Shown in pieces: positions 6,558-14,593 of a stretch of 15,950 nt of DNA. This DNA is from an uncultured Bacillota bacterium (GTDB lineage: Bacteria; Bacillota_I; Bacilli_A; Erysipelotrichales; Erysipelotrichaceae). A program made the position numbers and the translations under genes. The stretch is from assembly GCA_900321955.1 (NCBI GenBank), contig ONXX01000009.1, positions 1-15,950 on the forward strand, given 5' to 3'. The notes under the pieces are model-generated. The model saw nothing but the letters and a program-made list of their open reading frames with translations. It did no database searches and was not told the origin of the DNA. Every line of letters starts with the position of its first letter. Position 1 is the stretch's first letter.

Positions 6558-6737
6558 ATGAAGTGGTTCAGTTTCAGTGCCGTCTGGAAAGAGATTTCTA
6601 AGATCCGTTGGCCGAAGAAGGGTGATCTTCTGGTGAATTCCGCACAGGTCATCATCTTCACCGGTTTCTTCGTTGCGTTCTTCGCTGTCTGTCTGGCAGT
6701 GATCTCTGCTCTGTTAAGAGCGATCGGGGTGATTTAA
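6558..6737 (+). CDS. secE: Preprotein translocase subunit SecE
   Basis: SecE is the small essential clamp of the SecYEG channel. The 59-residue protein is the single-transmembrane Gram-positive form. It has the amphipathic cytoplasmic motif EISKIRWPKKGDLL (12-25; the W-P pair is the family hallmark), followed by one membrane helix at about 29-54. GGAGGG lies 4 bases before the ATG. The stop overlaps the nusG ATG as TAATG, a pairing conserved across bacteria. Confidence 0.95.
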   Translation: MKWFSFSAVWKEISKIRWPKKGDLLVNSAQVIIFTGFFVAFFAVCLAVISALLRAIGVI

Positions 6738-7291
6738 TGACGGAGACGGCTAACAAGAAAGAGTGGTACGTCGTCAATACCTACGCCGGTCATGAAAACC
6801 GCGTCAAGGACAACCTGGAAAAAAGACTTGAGACCATGGGTATCTCGGAAAACCTTTTCCGTATCGTCGTCGCTGAAGAGACGCAGATCGAAGTAAAGAA
6901 CGAGAAATCCAAGGAAGTCGTCAAGAATATCTTCCCGGGTTACCTTTTCGTTGAAATGATCATGACGGACGAGGCATGGTACGTCGTCAGAAATACTCCG
7001 GGCGTTACCGGATTTATCGGTTCATCGGGCGGCGGTGCCAAACCGTTCCCGGTCAAGCAGGATGAGATTGAAAAGATCTTAAGAAGGATCGGCCAGTCCG
7101 ACAAGTCGATCGAAGTCGATTTCGCTGTCGGCGATTCCGTCAAGATCCTTTCCGGTCCGTTCTCCGGCATGGAGGGCAAGGTCGAGTCAATGAACGACCA
7201 GACACAGGTCGCTACCGTCCTGATTATCCTTTTCGGCCGTGAAACACCGACTGATATCAACTATGTCGATCTGGCGAAAGCAGAATTCTAA
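6737..7291 (+). CDS. nusG: Transcription termination/antitermination factor NusG
   Basis: NusG binds the RNA polymerase clamp and modulates pausing, Rho action and coupling to ribosomes. The 184-residue protein has the NGN domain (EWYVVNTYAGHENRVKDNLEKR at 9-30; FPGYLFVEM at 67-75) and a C-terminal KOW domain (VGDSVKILSGPFSGMEGKVE at 131-150). The extension ESMNDQTQVATVLIILFGRETP agrees with the Gram-positive form. It is translationally coupled to secE by TAATG. Unusually, rplK-rplA-rplJ-rplL do not follow; secG does. Confidence 0.96.
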   Translation: MTETANKKEWYVVNTYAGHENRVKDNLEKRLETMGISENLFRIVVAEETQIEVKNEKSKEVVKNIFPGYLFVEMIMTDEAWYVVRNTPGVTGFIGSSGGGAKPFPVKQDEIEKILRRIGQSDKSIEVDFAVGDSVKILSGPFSGMEGKVESMNDQTQVATVLIILFGRETPTDINYVDLAKAEF

Positions 7292-7301
7292 GAGGTGAAT
7301 T

Positions 7302-7520
7302 ATGAAAGTATTATTACTTATCGTTGCAGTATTGCTGATACTGATCTCGCTCTTGCAGGGCGGTAAATCCGATGCCTTATCCGCATTTACCGGAAACGGC
7401 GATCTCGGTCTTTTCCAGAACGTGAAGGAACGCGGTCCGGAAAAAGTCATTTCGATCATCACGATGGTCTTAGGCATCATCTTCTTTGCCTTGGTCATCA
7501 TCATTCGAATCAGCGAATAA
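7302..7520 (+). CDS. secG: Preprotein translocase subunit SecG
   Basis: SecG is the accessory two-helix subunit of SecYEG. The 72-residue protein has one helix at residues 2-18 and a second at about 49-68. Between them is the family signature LLQGGKSDALSAFTGNGDLGLFQNVKERG (17-45). AAGAGGTG lies upstream of the ATG. It is the last gene of the rpmG-secE-nusG-secG run, ahead of a strong terminator. Placing secE and secG in one transcript with nusG would let two translocon subunits be made together. Confidence 0.92.
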   Translation: MKVLLLIVAVLLILISLLQGGKSDALSAFTGNGDLGLFQNVKERGPEKVISIITMVLGIIFFALVIIIRISE

Positions 7521-7525
7521 TTGTT

Positions 7526-7560
7526 AAAAAATAGCGGAATTTCAGATTTCGCTATTTTCT
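7526..7560 (+). terminator. Rho-independent terminator after secG
   Basis: ATAGCGGAAT (7531-7540) pairs with ATTTCGCTAT (7546-7555) over 10 bp with one G:U and a 5-base loop. It is flanked by A5 and by T4 then CTTCTTT, so it may also work in reverse. It ends only about 14 bases before the smpB start. Confidence 0.85.
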
Positions 7561-7573
7561 TCTTTATGTATTT

Positions 7574-8014
7574 ATGAAAGACATTGCAGTAAACAGAAAA
7601 GCCTATCATGACTTCTTTATCGAGGAGACCTACGAGGCAGGCATGGCTTTGCTTGGATCGGAGATCAAATCGCTCAGGAAGGGAAAAGTGTCACTTAAGG
7701 AAGCTTATGTGTCTTTTTCCGGTGGGGAAGCCTTCGTCAAGGGCATGCATATCGCATCGTACAAGGAAGCGACCTACAACGATCATGATGAGACAAGAGA
7801 CCGCAAGCTGCTGCTTCATAAAAGCGAGATATCCCGCCTTGATTCCAAGTGCCGGATCAAGGGCTTTACCTGCATCCCTTTAAGGGTCTATCTCAAGGAC
7901 GGCCGGGCAAAGCTGGAGATCGCTCTGGCCAAGGGCAAGACCCTCTATGACAAGAGAGAATCGGACAAGAAGAGGGATATGGACCGCATGGCAAAACAGG
8001 CCGTAAGAATCTAG
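7574..8014 (+). CDS. smpB: SsrA-binding protein SmpB
   Basis: SmpB binds tmRNA and brings it to stalled ribosomes for trans-translation. The 146-residue protein has the expected N-terminus (IAVNRKAYHDFFIEETYEAGMALLGSEIKSLR, 4-35), the core (GMHIASYK; RDRKLLLHKSEI) and the basic tail KGKTLYDKRESDKKRDMDRMAKQAVRI, which inserts in the decoding centre. The ATG at 7574 lacks a Shine-Dalgarno site and lies just after the secG terminator; readthrough or a short leader must supply translation. The tmRNA gene itself is not in this window. Confidence 0.96.
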   Translation: MKDIAVNRKAYHDFFIEETYEAGMALLGSEIKSLRKGKVSLKEAYVSFSGGEAFVKGMHIASYKEATYNDHDETRDRKLLLHKSEISRLDSKCRIKGFTCIPLRVYLKDGRAKLEIALAKGKTLYDKRESDKKRDMDRMAKQAVRI

Positions 8015-8024
8015 AAAAACGTAC

Positions 8025-8030
8025 TATAAT
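8025..8030 (+). promoter_or_regulatory. -10 box upstream of pduL
   Basis: A perfect TATAAT lies in the gap between smpB and pduL, giving a start near 8037, about 20 bases before the chosen pduL ATG. No convincing -35 is seen 16-18 bases upstream, so strength is uncertain. Confidence 0.5.
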
Positions 8031-8056
8031 AGAAGCGTAGAAAGATGAGGAATCCA

Positions 8057-8626
8057 ATGGAAAAATTTATCGTTGAAATCAGTGCGCGTCACATCCACGT
8101 TACAAAAGAACAGGTCGCCATCCTTTTCGGTGAAGGCCACACTTTAACACCTAAGAAGGCTCTTTCGCAGCCGGGTCAGTTCGCCTGCGAAGAAAAGCTG
8201 ACGATCGTCGGTCCAAGAGGCGAGCTCAAGGCTTCGATCTTAGGTCCGGAAAGAAAAGAAGCACAGGTCGAATTATCATTGACCGATGCCAGAACCCTTG
8301 GTGTTGAAGCCAAGATCAGAGAATCCGGTGATATCGAAGGCACTGCCGGCATCAAGCTGGTTGGCCCTTGCGGTGAAATCGAACTGGAAAAGGGCGTCAT
8401 CGCTGCCAAGAGACACATCCATATGACTCCGGCTGATGCAGCAAACTACGGCGTCAGCAACGGTGAGATCGTCAATGTCAAGGTCGAGACCGAAGACAGA
8501 AGCCTGGTATTCGGCGACACTGTCGTAAGAGTCAGAGATGATTTCGCTTTGGCTATGCATATCGATACCGATGAAGGCAACGCTGCCGGCATCAAAGGTT
8601 CCGCCATGGGAGAAATAGTGAAGTAA
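8057..8626 (+). CDS. pduL: Phosphate propanoyltransferase PduL-type (phosphotransacylase)
   Basis: PduL interconverts acyl-CoA plus phosphate with acyl-phosphate plus CoA and often replaces Pta for acetate or propionate production. The 189-residue protein shows both zinc-site blocks, ISARHIHVT (8-16) and AAKRHIHMTPADA (117-129), plus AMHIDTDEGNAAG (166-178) near the C-terminus. ATG 8057 is preferred over ATG 8045, because GATGAGG lies 6 bases upstream of 8057 and the protein then begins MEKF, as family members do. No microcompartment shell genes are nearby and there is no N-terminal encapsulation extension, so it is probably the cytosolic, energy-conserving form. A terminator hairpin overlaps its last codons. 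Confidence 0.93.
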   Translation: MEKFIVEISARHIHVTKEQVAILFGEGHTLTPKKALSQPGQFACEEKLTIVGPRGELKASILGPERKEAQVELSLTDARTLGVEAKIRESGDIEGTAGIKLVGPCGEIELEKGVIAAKRHIHMTPADAANYGVSNGEIVNVKVETEDRSLVFGDTVVRVRDDFALAMHIDTDEGNAAGIKGSAMGEIVK

Positions 8627-8639
8627 TTCACTATTTTTT
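8613..8639 (+). terminator. Rho-independent terminator overlapping the pduL stop codon
   Basis: AAATAGTGAA (8613-8622) and TTCACTATTT (8627-8636) form a 10-bp perfect stem with loop GTAA, followed by further T. The last pduL codons and the stop codon (8624-8626) lie inside the hairpin. Confidence 0.8.
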
Positions 8640-8641
8640 GT

Positions 8642-9445
8642 ATGATCTACACGCTGGAAAACGACATTGCCGTCTTGAAGGTCGACACCAAGGCCTGCGA
8701 GATCGCCAGCTTCAGACGAAAAGACAAGGATATCGAATACATGTGGGACGGGGATCCTGCCTATTGGGCAAACCGCAATCCTTTGCTGTTCCCGCATGTC
8801 AGTGCGCCGTCAAATAAGATTTTGAATTTCAAGGGAAAAGACTATAAGGTCAACAACCACGGTTTCTGCCGCAAGAGCGAATTCCAATTCGTTGAACAAA
8901 GTGAAGACTGTCTTCATTTCCGTCTTTGCGACAATGAAGAGACCCTGAAGGAATATCCGTATCATTTTGAACTGAATGTCTTCTATACCCTGAAGGACAA
9001 CGAGGTGAAGATCGACTACGAAGTCATCAATAAGGAAGCGGGTCCTTTGTATTTCGGCTTCGGCCAGCATCCGGCTTTCAGGTGCCCTTTGGCTGCCTCG
9101 AAACAATTTGATGATTATTCCATCGAATTTGAAAAGGAAGATGTCCCGGGGAAGAAGCTTGCCTTAAGCTATGAGCTTTTTGAAAAGTATCCGACCTATA
9201 TCGTCATGGATCCTGCCAGCCGGGTCTTTACACTGAGCGACGGGGAAAACAAGGTGGTCATGAAGGTCGATGAGGAATACAGGATCTTCGCCGTATGGAC
9301 CCCGCATGCCCCGTTTGTCTGCCTGGAACCCTGGGTCAACACGCTGGACAAGGAAGATCATGACACGCCGTTTGAGAAACGCGATGTCATAAAGCTGGAT
9401 GAGGGGAAGACCTATAAGATCGGCTACAGCTTTGCGATCGTTTAG
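8642..9445 (+). CDS. Aldose 1-epimerase family protein (LacX-like)
   Basis: The galactose-mutarotase superfamily interconverts alpha and beta anomers of sugars; LacX-like members have undefined sugar specificity. The 267-residue protein shows the family blocks WANRNPLLFPHV (42-53), NNHGFCRKSEF (71-81, active-site region His73), FGFGQHPAFRCP (138-149, His143) and VCLEPW (226-231, probable catalytic Glu229). It begins 2-3 bases after the pduL terminator without a ribosome-binding site, so how it is expressed is unclear. It could equally be a glucose-6-phosphate epimerase-like enzyme; the sugar cannot be read from the sequence. Confidence 0.82.
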   Translation: MIYTLENDIAVLKVDTKACEIASFRRKDKDIEYMWDGDPAYWANRNPLLFPHVSAPSNKILNFKGKDYKVNNHGFCRKSEFQFVEQSEDCLHFRLCDNEETLKEYPYHFELNVFYTLKDNEVKIDYEVINKEAGPLYFGFGQHPAFRCPLAASKQFDDYSIEFEKEDVPGKKLALSYELFEKYPTYIVMDPASRVFTLSDGENKVVMKVDEEYRIFAVWTPHAPFVCLEPWVNTLDKEDHDTPFEKRDVIKLDEGKTYKIGYSFAIV

Positions 9446-9503
9446 GCATTTCGCTTTTCAAAACAAAGTGACTCATGGATAATTGAAACAGGAGGAATTG
9501 CAG

Positions 9504-9812
9504 ATGAAAATTATCAATACAGAAGAATTCAACGAACTGATTAAAGAAGGTACAACGCTCATCGATTTCTTTGCGGATTGGTGCGGTCCTTGCAAGATGC
9601 TGGGTCCGGTCATCGAAGAGCTGTCCAATGAATACACCGATATCAAATTTGCCAAGGTCAATGTCGACGACAATATGGATCTGGCGGAGAAGTTCTCCAT
9701 CATGTCCATTCCGCAGGTCTACATGTTCAAAGACGGCGAAGTGATCGGCAAATTCGGCGGTTACCGCGACAAAGGCGGCGTCAAGGCTTTCATCGATCAG
9801 ACGATCGCTTAA
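9504..9812 (+). CDS. trxA: Thioredoxin
   Basis: Thioredoxin is a small cytosolic dithiol reductant for ribonucleotide reductase and oxidised proteins. The 102-residue protein has the active site DWCGPCK (25-31; C27 and C30) and a cis-proline (SIPQV, P70). The residue after that proline is Gln, where Thr is more usual. ATG 9504 is chosen because AGGAGG lies 8 bases upstream; an in-frame TTG at 9483 would make the Shine-Dalgarno sequence part of the gene. It is flanked by its own strong terminator, so it is probably a single-gene unit or read from the epimerase gene. Confidence 0.95.
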   Translation: MKIINTEEFNELIKEGTTLIDFFADWCGPCKMLGPVIEELSNEYTDIKFAKVNVDDNMDLAEKFSIMSIPQVYMFKDGEVIGKFGGYRDKGGVKAFIDQTIA

Positions 9813-9822
9813 TCAGCGTTTC

Positions 9823-9847
9823 AGGGAGCTTCGGCTCCCTTTTTTTG
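9823..9847 (+). terminator. Rho-independent terminator after trxA
   Basis: AGGGAGC-TTCG-GCTCCCT, a 7-bp stem with the very stable UUCG loop, is followed by T6. It is the strongest terminator in the window. Confidence 0.95.
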
Positions 9848-9886
9848 TTCCCTTGAAACAAATTGAAAAAATATTTTACAAATATC

Positions 9887-9914
9887 ATGAAAACCGTAAA
9901 AAATAACGTATAAT
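9887..9914 (+). promoter_or_regulatory. Promoter of the potABCD operon
   Basis: A perfect -10 TATAAT (9909-9914) has ATGAAA (9887-9892, 4 of 6) 16 bases upstream as a possible -35. Transcription would start near 9921, about 18 bases before potA, with GGAGGG inside the leader. No riboswitch or long leader is seen. Confidence 0.7.
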
Positions 9915-9938
9915 GTTTTTATTTGGAGGGCTTTGACT

Positions 9939-11513
9939 ATGGAAAAGTTAATTGAGTTTAGAAACATTGTTAAGAGTTTCGATGGTCAAACGGTATTAAA
10001 GGGGATCAACCTTGATATTTATGAAAATGAATTCGTGACCCTTTTAGGACCGTCAGGTTGCGGCAAGACGACCCTGCTCAGGATCCTCGGCGGATTCCTT
10101 GATCAGGATGAGGGTTCCGTCGTCTTTAATGGTGAAGAGATCTCGAATGTCCCGGCCTATAAACGCCCGATCAATACGGTATTCCAGAAGTACGCACTCT
10201 TCCCGCATCTCAACGTTTATGAAAACGTCGCCTTCGGTCTTCGCATCAAGAAGATGTCCAACGACCTGATCAAGCCGAAAGTCGACAGGATGCTGGAACT
10301 GGTCGGTCTTGACGGATACCAGAAAAGAGATGTCACCATGTTGTCCGGTGGTCAGCAGCAGCGTGTGGCGATCGCCAGAGCGCTGGTCAATGAACCGGAT
10401 GTACTGTTACTGGATGAACCGTTAAGTGCCTTGGATGCCAAGCTGCGCAAGGAAATGCAGCAGGAACTCAAGCGCATTCAGCAGGAAGTCGGCATCACCT
10501 TCATCTTTGTCACACATGACCAGGAAGAAGCACTGACAATGTCCGACAAGATCGTCGTCTTAAAGGACGGCGTCATCGAACAGATCGGTACGCCGACCGA
10601 GATCTACAACGAGCCGGCCAACCGCTATGTCGCCAACTTCATCGGTCAGTCCAATATCATGGACGGCATCATGAAGAAAGATTATCTGGTCAACTTCGAC
10701 GATCACGATTTCGAATGTGTCGATTACGACTTCAAGCCGAATCAGCCGGTCGATGTCGTCATCCGTCCGGAAGACATTCAGATCAAGAAAAAATCCAGAG
10801 GCAAGATGAACGGTCAGGTCATCTCCGTGCTGTTCAAGGGTGTTCACTATGAGGTCATCGTGGAAACCAAGCGCGGTGCCGCCAAGACGATCAAGCTTCA
10901 TGTCATGGGCAACGAAGATGTCTATAATGCCGAGGCCAACGAAAAGATGTCGGCTTCCGACTTCATGATGGACATCGCCGATGTACCGCTCATCACCAAT
11001 GAAGATCTGATCATGTATGCCAACGCCCAGGCCTGGAAGGATGATGAGGATGAGACGGAAGTTTCCATCACTACCGTCACTCACGACATCAAGAACGAGC
11101 CGGGCCGTTACGAGATCGTCTTCAAGACGGCAGCCGGTACCAGTATCAGCGTTGACGTCGATGTCGTTTTGCCGGCAGTCAACGAAGATAAGGAAGAAAA
11201 GATCGGCATTCAGGCCTTCGATGTCTATAAATCCATCGATGAGATCAAAGAATCAATGGCCATCTCCGTCGACCTTAAAAACTGGGCGGGTGCATATGCC
11301 TGGGATCTGGAAACCGAAAACGAGGTTCAGATCGATGACGTACGTTTCGACTTCGATCCGATGACTATCACTGAAGGCGTCTATGATGTGACCTTTGTTA
11401 CGGAAGGACGCACCTACAAGATCCATACGACCGAATACCAGAAGGAAGGCGATATCGTCTCCCTTGACTTCGATCCGGATGACATCCACGTCATGGAGAA
11501 GAGCATAGGATAA
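9939..11513 (+). CDS. potA: Spermidine/putrescine ABC transporter ATP-binding protein with duplicated C-terminal insert
   Basis: PotA powers polyamine import on the cytoplasmic side. ATG 9939 follows GGAGGG by 8 bases and is preferred to an in-frame TTG at 9933. The ATPase is complete: Walker [10 protein letters not shown] (37-45), Q-loop Q83, signature LSGGQQQR (135-142), Walker B LLLDEP (156-161) and switch His193. The C-terminal TOBE region starts near [10 protein letters not shown] (273-282) and ends with the usual [13 protein letters not shown] (507-519). The protein is 524 residues, against roughly 350-380 for most PotA. The extra ~170 residues (about 330-500) lie between the TOBE strands and contain a tandem duplication: W366..G389RYEIVFKT and W455..G480VYDVTFVT. 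These look like beta-rich repeats of unknown role. It overlaps potB by one base (TAATG). Confidence 0.93.
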   Translation: MEKLIEFRNIVKSFDGQTVLKGINLDIYENEFVTLLGPSGCGKTTLLRILGGFLDQDEGSVVFNGEEISNVPAYKRPINTVFQKYALFPHLNVYENVAFGLRIKKMSNDLIKPKVDRMLELVGLDGYQKRDVTMLSGGQQQRVAIARALVNEPDVLLLDEPLSALDAKLRKEMQQELKRIQQEVGITFIFVTHDQEEALTMSDKIVVLKDGVIEQIGTPTEIYNEPANRYVANFIGQSNIMDGIMKKDYLVNFDDHDFECVDYDFKPNQPVDVVIRPEDIQIKKKSRGKMNGQVISVLFKGVHYEVIVETKRGAAKTIKLHVMGNEDVYNAEANEKMSASDFMMDIADVPLITNEDLIMYANAQAWKDDEDETEVSITTVTHDIKNEPGRYEIVFKTAAGTSISVDVDVVLPAVNEDKEEKIGIQAFDVYKSIDEIKESMAISVDLKNWAGAYAWDLETENEVQIDDVRFDFDPMTITEGVYDVTFVTEGRTYKIHTTEYQKEGDIVSLDFDPDDIHVMEKSIG

Positions 11514-12292
11514 TGAAGAGCTTTAGAAGACTGGTATATCCATACCTGATCTGGGCGGGCTTGCTCATCGTATTGCCGATGCTGATCATCGTGTTCTATG
11601 CGTTCTCAGCACAGGGCAACGTAGTGATCCCGGTCAAGATCACATTCGCTAACTTTGTCAGATTCTTCTCTGACACTATCTTCATTGAGGTCTTAGGCCG
11701 TTCTTTGAAGCTTGCGTTCATTACGACGATCATCTGCATCCTGATCGGCTATCCGGCTGCTTACTTCATCGCCAAGATGAAACCGGATTCCCAATCGGTC
11801 ATGGTGCTGATGGTGACGCTGCCGCAGCTGATCAACATGCTGGTAAGGACCTACGCCTGGAGAGGCATTCTGTTAAATACGAATATCTCGCCGGAAATCA
11901 AAGTCTATATCGGCATGGTCTATAACTTTCTGCCGTACATGATCCTTCAGATCTACACGTCGCTGTCCAAGATGGATCCATCTCTGGTGCCGGCGGCCAA
12001 TGATCTGGGCTGCGACGACAGGATGGCTTTCCTGAAGGTCACGCTGCCGTTAAGTGTTCCGGGAATCATTTCCGGCATCACCCTGGTTTTCCTGCCGGCG
12101 GTATCAAGCTTCTTTATTCCAAAGCTGCTGGGCGGCGGTTCCTATGTCCTGGTCGGTAACCTGATCGAAAACTACTTCGTCACCACCGGCGACTGGAACT
12201 TCGGTTCGGCGATTTCACTGATCATGGCTCTGGTCATCCTGATCTCCATGTACTTCACAAGGAAGTTCGATTACGATAAGGAGGCCGTCTGA
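11513..12292 (+). CDS. potB: Spermidine/putrescine ABC transporter permease PotB
   Basis: PotB forms one half of the membrane channel. The 259-residue protein has about six transmembrane segments (first at 10-32, last at 234-248) and the EAA-type coupling loop AANDLGCDDRMAFLKVTLP (161-179), which docks on PotA. Conserved TYAWRGIL (113-120) and LVFLPAVSSFFIP (191-203) are typical of PotB. It is translationally coupled to potA (TAATG) and to potC (ATGA). Gene order A-B-C-D and the full set of four make the substrate class, spermidine or putrescine, very likely. Confidence 0.93.
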   Translation: MKSFRRLVYPYLIWAGLLIVLPMLIIVFYAFSAQGNVVIPVKITFANFVRFFSDTIFIEVLGRSLKLAFITTIICILIGYPAAYFIAKMKPDSQSVMVLMVTLPQLINMLVRTYAWRGILLNTNISPEIKVYIGMVYNFLPYMILQIYTSLSKMDPSLVPAANDLGCDDRMAFLKVTLPLSVPGIISGITLVFLPAVSSFFIPKLLGGGSYVLVGNLIENYFVTTGDWNFGSAISLIMALVILISMYFTRKFDYDKEAV

Positions 12293-13098
12293 TGAAAAAG
12301 AAGAGCAGCAAGAAGATCTTCTCCAAGGTCTACCTGGCGGCGGTCATGGCATTCTTCTATCTGCCGATCGTCTATGTCGTATTCTTTTCGTTCAATGAAT
12401 CCCGTTCATTGACCAACTTTACCGGTTTCTCTTTGCAGTGGTATCAGAAGATGTTTGAGACCAGGGCAATGATGGAATCGATCTACTATTCTGTTTTGAT
12501 CGCTGTCATCGCGACAGTGGTCTCGACGATTGCCGGCACGATCGTTGCGATCGGTTTGAGCAAGTCGAGTCCTTTGATCAAGCAGATCGTCACGCAGGTC
12601 AACAACCTGCCGATGCTCAACCCCGATATCGTCACGGCGATCGGACTGATGCTGCTGTTCTCAACGCTCAATATCCGGACAGGTTTCTGGACATTGTTAC
12701 TGGCACACATCATCTTCTGTATCCCGTATGTGATGCTGTCGGTCATGCCAAAGCTGCGTCAGCTGGATGAAAACCTGGCAGAAGCGGCTCTGGATCTGGG
12801 CTGTACGCCTTTTGAAGCTTTATACAAGGTCATCATCCCGCAGATCAAGGAAGGTATCGTATCCGGTGCGTTAGTCGCCTTTACGATGTCGTTTGATGAT
12901 TTCGTGATCTCGTACTTTACGACGGGTCCGGGCATCAACAATATTTCTACTTATGTCTACGCAACGACCAAGAGGATCAACCCGAGTGTCAATGCACTTT
13001 CGACGATCATCGTCTTAGCGATCACGATCGTCCTGATTTTCAGTAATGTAATGCCTATGCTTAAGGCGAGGAGGAAAAATGATGAAAAAACTGCTTAG
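12292..13098 (+). CDS. potC: Spermidine/putrescine ABC transporter permease PotC
   Basis: PotC is the second channel half and pairs with PotB. The 268-residue protein has about six membrane helices: first at ~15-33 after a lysine-rich N-terminus, last at ~236-251. It has FYLPIVYVVFFSFNESRS (22-39), typical of PotC, and the EAA loop EAALDLGCTPFEALYKVIIP (164-183). FTMSFDDFVISYFTTGPG (197-214) is a PotC signature. The start overlaps the potB stop as ATGA; the 3' end overlaps potD by about 17-20 bases. Confidence 0.94.
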   Translation: MKKKSSKKIFSKVYLAAVMAFFYLPIVYVVFFSFNESRSLTNFTGFSLQWYQKMFETRAMMESIYYSVLIAVIATVVSTIAGTIVAIGLSKSSPLIKQIVTQVNNLPMLNPDIVTAIGLMLLFSTLNIRTGFWTLLLAHIIFCIPYVMLSVMPKLRQLDENLAEAALDLGCTPFEALYKVIIPQIKEGIVSGALVAFTMSFDDFVISYFTTGPGINNISTYVYATTKRINPSVNALSTIIVLAITIVLIFSNVMPMLKARRKNDEKTA

Positions 13099-14143
13099 TG
13101 TACTGGCTGTCCTGCTGCTTCTGGTCGGATGCTCCAACGGAAACGGTGGTGGCTCTTCCGGCAAAGAGGGCGGAGAGCTCTATATCTTTTTACCGGGTGA
13201 ATACATCTCCAACGATGTAATCAACGCTTTCGAAGATGAGACCGGCATCAAGGTCTATATCACAACTTTTGATTCCAATGAAATGATGTATACGCAGCTG
13301 CTTGGCGGCACCGTATACGACATCATCATTCCGTCGGATTATATGATCGAACGTCTGATCAGCGAAGAAATGGTCCAGCCTCTGGACAAATCGAAACTTC
13401 AGAACATGGACAAGATCTACGGACAGGTTCTGAATATGGACTTCGATCCGAACAACGATTACTCTGTTCCTTATTTCTGGGGAAATGTCGGCATCTGCTA
13501 TGATGAGACACTGGTCGACAAGGCTGATGTTGAATCACAGGGCTGGAATGTTCTCAGAAACACCAAATACAAAGGCATGATCTACATGTACGACTCCATC
13601 CGTGATGCATTCATGATGGCAGAAAAGGCTTTAGGCTATTCCATGAACACGGACAAGGAAGAAGAACTCAATGCCGCTTACGAATGGCTCGTTGACATCG
13701 CTGTCAACATGGATCCGGCTTATGTCACTGATGAGGCGATCGACGGTCTGGCGAACGGCGAAAAGGCAATGGGTATGATGTATTCCGGCGATGCAGCTCT
13801 GATCGCTCTGGACAACGAAAACATCAAGTTCTGGGCACCGACTGAAGGCACCAACTACTTTGTCGATGCCATGGTCATCCACAAGGATGCCAAGAATGTC
13901 GATGCAGCCTATAAGTTCATTGACTACATCACCGATTACGATGCAGCGTATGAAAACTCTGTCTTTGTCGGTTACTCTTCTGTCAATGCGGAAGCTTTAA
14001 AAGCGATCTCGCAGGAAGACTATGCCGGCATCGACGCATATATCCCGCGTGACAAGACGGCTAAGGACGAAGTCTTCCACAACAATGAAGAAGTCCTCAA
14101 GACCATCTCCGAGCTTTGGGTAAAGGTCAAGAACACGAAATAA
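13082..14143 (+). CDS. potD: Spermidine/putrescine-binding lipoprotein PotD
   Basis: This is the extracellular solute-binding protein of the importer. The lipoprotein signal MKKLLSVLAVLLLLVGC ends in a lipobox LVGC (lipidated Cys17), followed by a Gly/Ser-rich linker. The mature type II binding-protein fold contains LPGEYISNDVINAFEDETGIKVY near the start, IIPSDYMIERL and YFWGNVGICYDET, all family blocks. ATG 13082 is preferred to ATG 13079, because AGGAGG (13069-13074) is 7 bases from the former and only 4 from the latter. The length of 353 residues is normal. Having it last in the operon behind an AGGAGG allows higher synthesis, which binding proteins need. Confidence 0.95.
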   Translation: MKKLLSVLAVLLLLVGCSNGNGGGSSGKEGGELYIFLPGEYISNDVINAFEDETGIKVYITTFDSNEMMYTQLLGGTVYDIIIPSDYMIERLISEEMVQPLDKSKLQNMDKIYGQVLNMDFDPNNDYSVPYFWGNVGICYDETLVDKADVESQGWNVLRNTKYKGMIYMYDSIRDAFMMAEKALGYSMNTDKEEELNAAYEWLVDIAVNMDPAYVTDEAIDGLANGEKAMGMMYSGDAALIALDNENIKFWAPTEGTNYFVDAMVIHKDAKNVDAAYKFIDYITDYDAAYENSVFVGYSSVNAEALKAISQEDYAGIDAYIPRDKTAKDEVFHNNEEVLKTISELWVKVKNTK

Positions 14144-14593
14144 ATGAGACTGATCGTACAGAGAGTATCTGAAGCATCCTGCAAAGTCGATGGCAAGATC
14201 ACCGGTCAGATCGATCAGGGCTTTATGGTCCTGGTCGGACTGGGCCTGAATGATGATGAGGCCGTAGTGAAAAAGATGGCTGAGAAGTTTTCCAAGCTCA
14301 GGATCTTTGAAGATGAAAACGGCAAGATCAATCGTTCGATCTATGACGTTGAAGGAAGGGTGCTTTCGATCTCGCAGTTTACGCTTTATGCCGACTGTGC
14401 CAAGGGCAACCGTCCAAGTTTTACGGATGCCTTAGGGGGAGAGAAGGCGAAGCGACTGTACGATCTTTTTAATACCTGCCTGAGAGATCTTGGTTTACAA
14501 GTGGAAGAGGGGATCTTCGGTGCAGATATGAAGATCGCATTAGTGAATGATGGTCCGGTCACGATCATCTTAGACAGCGAGGTTTTATGGTAG
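14144..14593 (+). CDS. dtd: D-aminoacyl-tRNA deacylase
   Basis: Dtd hydrolyses D-amino acids from mischarged tRNA (also Gly-tRNA-Ala), protecting translation. The 149-residue protein has the N-terminus MRLIVQRV, the active-site motif SQFTL (77-81), GNRPSF (88-93), GIFGADMKI (123-131) and the second active-site motif NDGPVT (135-140). The ATG directly abuts the potD stop (TAAATG) without a Shine-Dalgarno site, which points to reinitiation by ribosomes ending potD. The family usually sits next to relA in Firmicutes; a position behind pot genes is less usual. Confidence 0.95.
   Translation: MRLIVQRVSEASCKVDGKITGQIDQGFMVLVGLGLNDDEAVVKKMAEKFSKLRIFEDENGKINRSIYDVEGRVLSISQFTLYADCAKGNRPSFTDALGGEKAKRLYDLFNTCLRDLGLQVEEGIFGADMKIALVNDGPVTIILDSEVLW

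Noticed and set aside
7566..7577. Three-codon ORF overlapping the smpB start (ATG TAT TTA TGA)
   Set aside because: Such a tiny ORF is expected by chance in AT-rich sequence and has no ribosome-binding site, so I do not claim a leader peptide.
10560..11084. Minus-strand frame inside potA, considered as a separate gene in the unusual insert region
   Set aside because: The + strand frame is continuous from Walker A to the normal PotA C-terminus; the minus frame is a shadow rich in Asp, Ile and Gly.
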